This document shows positions 60,540-64,000 of a stretch of DNA of 64,000 nucleotides, in pieces (position 1 is the first letter of the stretch; each line of letters begins with the position of its first letter). The notes beneath the pieces were generated by a model. It was not told where the DNA came from. It ran no database searches and saw nothing but the letters and a program-made list of their open reading frames with translations. The stretch comes from Eudromia elegans. Its lineage: Eukaryota; Chordata; Aves; Tinamiformes; Tinamidae. The translations under genes were made by a program, and so were the position numbers. The DNA lies in the NCBI GenBank assembly GCA_003342815.1, contig PTEX01000003.1, forward strand, positions 4,440,754 to 4,504,753, in the 5' to 3' direction.

Positions 60540-60830
60540 AGGGTGCAGGTTTATTTAACCCTCTCTTAAAGGACTGAACGCCCCAATTCAGAACTTCACT
60601 CAGCGAGGGAAGGGTCACTGTGAGGCACCGCAGGGGCTCCCCGGCTGTGCCCTCCCTCCACGGGCCCGTGGGTCGGTGACAGCTGAAGGCCACGGTGCCC
60701 ATGGGCCGTGGTGCCCATCGCAGCAGGAGGAAGCAGCTTCTGCAGGCGGGCAAGCTCACGTGCGCGCGGCTCCTGCTGCGCCATACGGGAAAACACCGGG
60801 CCCTTTGACTGCCCAACTGCTGATTTTGCT
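60540..60830. promoter_or_regulatory. GC-rich, CpG-containing patch
   Basis: About 17 CpG dinucleotides by hand count fall mostly between 60609 and 60802, including GTGCGCGCGG near 60760. It lies about 0.4 kb upstream of the larger CpG-rich block at 61.2 kb and may be its outer part. No core promoter motif is clear. Confidence 0.35.
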
Positions 60831-61214
60831 CCTGCTGACAGAAAGAGTAATTGCTGTGTGCAGAATCAGACTGATTGCCTGAAATGTTGAGCTTGACTTT
60901 TTGTTACACTTGTACAATATATACATTCCTGAGGTTTAGAAGGATAGATACGGTATTGGTGTTTACCAGGAGGACATTTCTGAAGGGCTTGGTAGTGCCA
61001 AGGCACATAGCAGGCTCATTCATTGTGCTGGAGGAGCAAATGCAACAGGGCTGTTTCTGCAGAAATAAAATACATATATGTTTTTATTTCCTATTCTCTT
61101 ACAGAATCTTGTTATTAGCTTGAAACTCTCCAGGCATTCTGCAGGTGATAAAAAAGAGGAGGAAAGTCATTTCTAGAAAGCTGAGCGGTTCCCATTTGCT
61201 CTGTTTTCACACTA

Positions 61215-61805
61215 AACGCGCCGCTGAGGCAGAACGGTGCGACCGCACTGCACGCGGGGACAGGCGAGCGGCGAGGGAAAACACAGGTCAGAGCAGGTTC
61301 CAGAAGGAGATGCGGCCGGAGGCCACCGAGCCCCTCGCAGGGCTCGGGATGCAGCGGGAAGGACGCTTGTTGTGAAGGGGAAAGCACTGGGCAGTGTGGA
61401 CGGCAGCCCCTGCTCTCCGCTCCCCGCCTGATGCCGAATTTGGGGCTCATCCGTCCGCTTTGCTCCCGGCCGTTCTCTGCGTTTCCACAGGCCGCCGCCG
61501 CTCTTGCTGTGTACCCTGGTGTAACTCAGCACCGCGTACTGCACACCTGCTGCTCGAATTTGCCTACACCCACTGAAAGCTTGGGGCCTTCCGGGCTTAA
61601 TCAGCTGCGCAAGTGAAAAATGTTGCTTTAATTACGGATTGGTAGGCGGCACACGGATGAAAAGTGTCACAGACAAAGAGAAATGGGGTAATAATCCCAC
61701 CGGCAGTGAAGCGCTTGCCTTTCCTACGTCCGCCTCTCTGCTCGCCGGCCGTGTCTCCCTGGACCTTCCCACACTGTGTGTGCGTGTGCGGACAGGCCGC
61801 CACCA
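61215..61805. promoter_or_regulatory. CpG-island-like block with homeodomain-type sites
   Basis: Hand counting gives roughly 45-50 CpG dinucleotides in about 590 bp, in a window that is otherwise CpG-poor and AT-rich. Within it lie TTAATCA (61597-61603) overlapping a CAGCTG E-box (61602-61607), TTTAATTA (61627-61634), an inverted CCAAT box (61638-61642) and TAATCCC (61692-61698). This mixture is common in developmental enhancers and in CpG-island promoters. No TATA box, coding exon or splice donor was convincing on either strand, so the direction is unknown. The overlapping frames of 60-123 codons have no recognised domain. Confidence 0.5.
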
Positions 61806-62208
61806 GGGATGATGATAAGGAGGAAGACGGTCACACAGCGGATTCCCCTCGAGACCCTTTCCCAGAAACCATGTCAGCTGAATAAACATTCCTCCCCACT
61901 CAAAATATAAGGAATGAGCTCGCGACGTTGATAAGGGTGGGATCCTTCTCGTGGACCTGCAGATGCTCGCAGTCCAATAGGGCCAGGGCATCATTGAGCC
62001 CACACGCCTTGAACCTCTGTGCTTTTGCCATGCGGTTCTTCAGAATATATGAAAACAATAACACTTTAATGCTGTGTTTGTAGTACCAGACATTTATGCA
62101 GTTGCAGAGCATGAACAGTACATTTGAACCGAGGGATATTCTCGTGGATAGCAATAACTAGAGTGCTCACTGCACTAAGTTTTTAAAGGTAGTTACTGTT
62201 ACCCATTT
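61806..62208. other. Unique sequence after the CpG-rich block
   Basis: Composition returns to AT-rich by about 62040. Nothing was recognised. Confidence 0.45.
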
Positions 62209-62278
62209 GGAGCAGGGAGGCTGACCTAAATGATCTCCAGAGGTCCCTCCAACCTCAACCCTTCTGTGGTTCTGTGAA
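62209..62278 (+). mobile_element. CR1 3'-terminal fragment
   Basis: GAGCAGGGAGGCTGACCTAA, ATGATCTCCAGAGGTCCCTC, CAACCTCAACCCTTCTGTGG and TTCTGTGA form the last 70 bp of a CR1 in plus orientation, including the decayed octamer tail. Very short 5'-truncated CR1 tails like this are common. Confidence 0.88.
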
Positions 62279-64000
62279 TTAGTATTTTCCTGTGTCACTG
62301 TCTTGCCATCAGCACCTGTGAGAGGAAGGTTGTGTAAAGCTGCTCTACCTGCAGCAGAGCTACGTGCTTGGACAAAATACAGAAACCTGTATTCTGAAAT
62401 GGTCATTTACCGTGGACTTCAGGCACCTCCTTACTGCTCTCCGCTTGGTTTCACAAGTATACCACTAAAGTCTGGTTCAGCTAAACTACTACATATGGCT
62501 GTTTTAACAGGCTTTAACTCTGAAGTCCTCAGGTTGAGTTTATTAATTCTCCAGATACTTATATTGGTGCCACTCAAGGGAACTTAGCCCATAAGAGAGA
62601 GGTATGTTAATCTTTTTATTGTTATATAGAGAAATTAAAATACATGGATTATTACACTTGCCTCATAATTCTGCATGGCTACATGCAAAAAAAGGACAGT
62701 AAAAATGAAGTCATGCTTTTTATAATGTAACTACTAAGATAGTTTTATGTAACTACTATTTAGGATATATTTAAGGTAGTAAGAAATTCTTAGCTGACTA
62801 CTTCAGCATACTGTATTAATCAACTTGGGCATAATTGTATGATGGCCCAAAAGTCAAACTTTTCCTTAAGTTTCCTGACCTTGACCCAAAGAAAATGTTA
62901 TAAAAAAAAATCAGATTGGGTTTCTTCACGGCAACAGTTCCTCATACCTAAACATACCTTTGAAATGGAGAGAAAGAGCTTGCTGATAAATGTTTCAACA
63001 CCACACTTTATTAAAACAAGTTATTTCTGTTGTTTACTATGTGGTTAGTCCATGATGAAAAGCAGATCTTCACCAATACATTTTTGTGCAAATTCCTTAC
63101 CTTTCTGTTTACAAAAGAAAGTGAAGTACCTTTCAGTGGTATTTGTCACAGAGCGCCAGCAGCCAACAATGCGCACTGTCAACTGCTCAAGGTTTCACTT
63201 CCTAATTAACTTTTCTAGAAGCAAAAGAACTGTCTAAAAACACAGAGCTCTCACATTCGCCCTCCTGCCCCTCCGTCCCATTCATCCGCAGCCCCACGGC
63301 TGCGGCCACGGCGAGCAACAAAGTCCTGCAGGAGGGTCCCCACAGCCCAAAACATCAAGGGGGAAACCTGAGCAGGCTTCCTACATGACAAATTGGTTAT
63401 CTCTTTTTAAAAAGGGTACAATTCAAATGCAACTCCACCATAATATTAGTTTGCTAATATTTTTGCAAATTTTTTTTCTGAAATGTGTATCTCTTTTATA
63501 TGTTTATATCTTTAGTTATCTATACATGCATATAAATAACTTTCTGCTCCAATTCCTTTTTTTTCCTAGGCTTGCACTGTCCTCAGCTATAAAGCATCTT
63601 TTGTTTCACTGAACAGCAAAAATACTAAACATGGCTGAAATTATGGACATTTATTATTACTATTAAAGAGATCAATTTGAATTTGAAATTGACCTATTTG
63701 AATCTATTGAATCTAATAAACAGAGAAAACAATCTTCCAAGGACTACTTTGCAAATACCGTTAAGTTTACATTTACAAAATGGTTTGGATGTGAATGATT
63801 CAAAGTGTACGTCAGTACAAAATCAGGTGTGAATTCTTCCTATCTCAGACACATTCCCTATTTCTTCTAATTGTTCATCCTGGATTAACTGTTGATTATC
63901 AGGTATGCATTTAGAGCACTGATTGTCTGCAATTACTATTAAAACCTGAACCTGCTGAGATGTCCTGAACACAGATGTTGCATGCATGATTTGGCCAAGT
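62279..64000. other. Unique AT-rich stretch
   Basis: Nothing gene-like was recognised. A short CpG-containing patch lies at about 63255-63325 (CCCACGGCTGCGGCCACGGC). Confidence 0.5.

Overview
The window reads as vertebrate, almost certainly bird (or another archosaur), nuclear DNA. There are no bacterial-style gene arrays. The only long recognisable coding signals are decayed pieces of CR1 retrotransposons (chicken repeat 1, the main avian LINE), several ending in the typical 3' block that reads TCATAGAATCATAGAATG on the complementary strand. The rest is AT-rich, intergenic- or intron-like sequence with microsatellites and a few CpG-rich patches. I found no host protein-coding exon, tRNA, rRNA or other RNA gene that I could defend.

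Layout. From 1 to 9.4 kb there is a 5'-truncated CR1 (457-965, minus), then unique AT-rich sequence with small tandem duplications. A perfect 37-bp fold-back with a six-T loop lies at 9471-9550. From 10 to 17 kb there are two faint old CR1 remnants and a GC-richer stretch near 15.5-16.7 kb with no recognisable gene. At 17330-18484 (minus) lies the best-preserved CR1, with a 326-codon open reading frame that still has the reverse-transcriptase FADD motif. Three A-rich pentanucleotide arrays follow at 21.0, 26.8 and 32.7 kb; the middle one is broken by a 20-N assembly gap. A CpG-rich patch sits at 30.56-30.95 kb, and a decayed Ty3/Gypsy-type reverse transcriptase at about 33.30-33.71 kb.

From 42.54 to 45.75 kb (plus) is the longest CR1. 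It covers the end of ORF1 (SGNH esterase-like) and most of ORF2 (endonuclease plus reverse transcriptase), broken by stops and frameshifts and with its catalytic FADD changed to FAGD. It is followed by an AT-rich duplicated tract and a degenerate minisatellite of about 95 bp (46.81-47.23 kb). At 51.9-53.1 kb an ancient CR1 and a younger CR1 lie side by side in the same orientation. MIR-like and L2-like fossils are recognisable at 25.9 and 54.5 kb. The strongest regulatory candidate is a CpG-island-like block at 61.2-61.8 kb, with homeodomain-type, E-box and inverted CCAAT motifs at 61.60-61.70 kb and a smaller GC-rich block upstream at 60.54-60.83 kb.

No set of genes works together here. What the window records is mainly the history of retrotransposition and short-repeat growth, plus a few possible regulatory islands. 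All assignments are by eye from translated and nucleotide motifs; element edges are approximate and no database search was possible.
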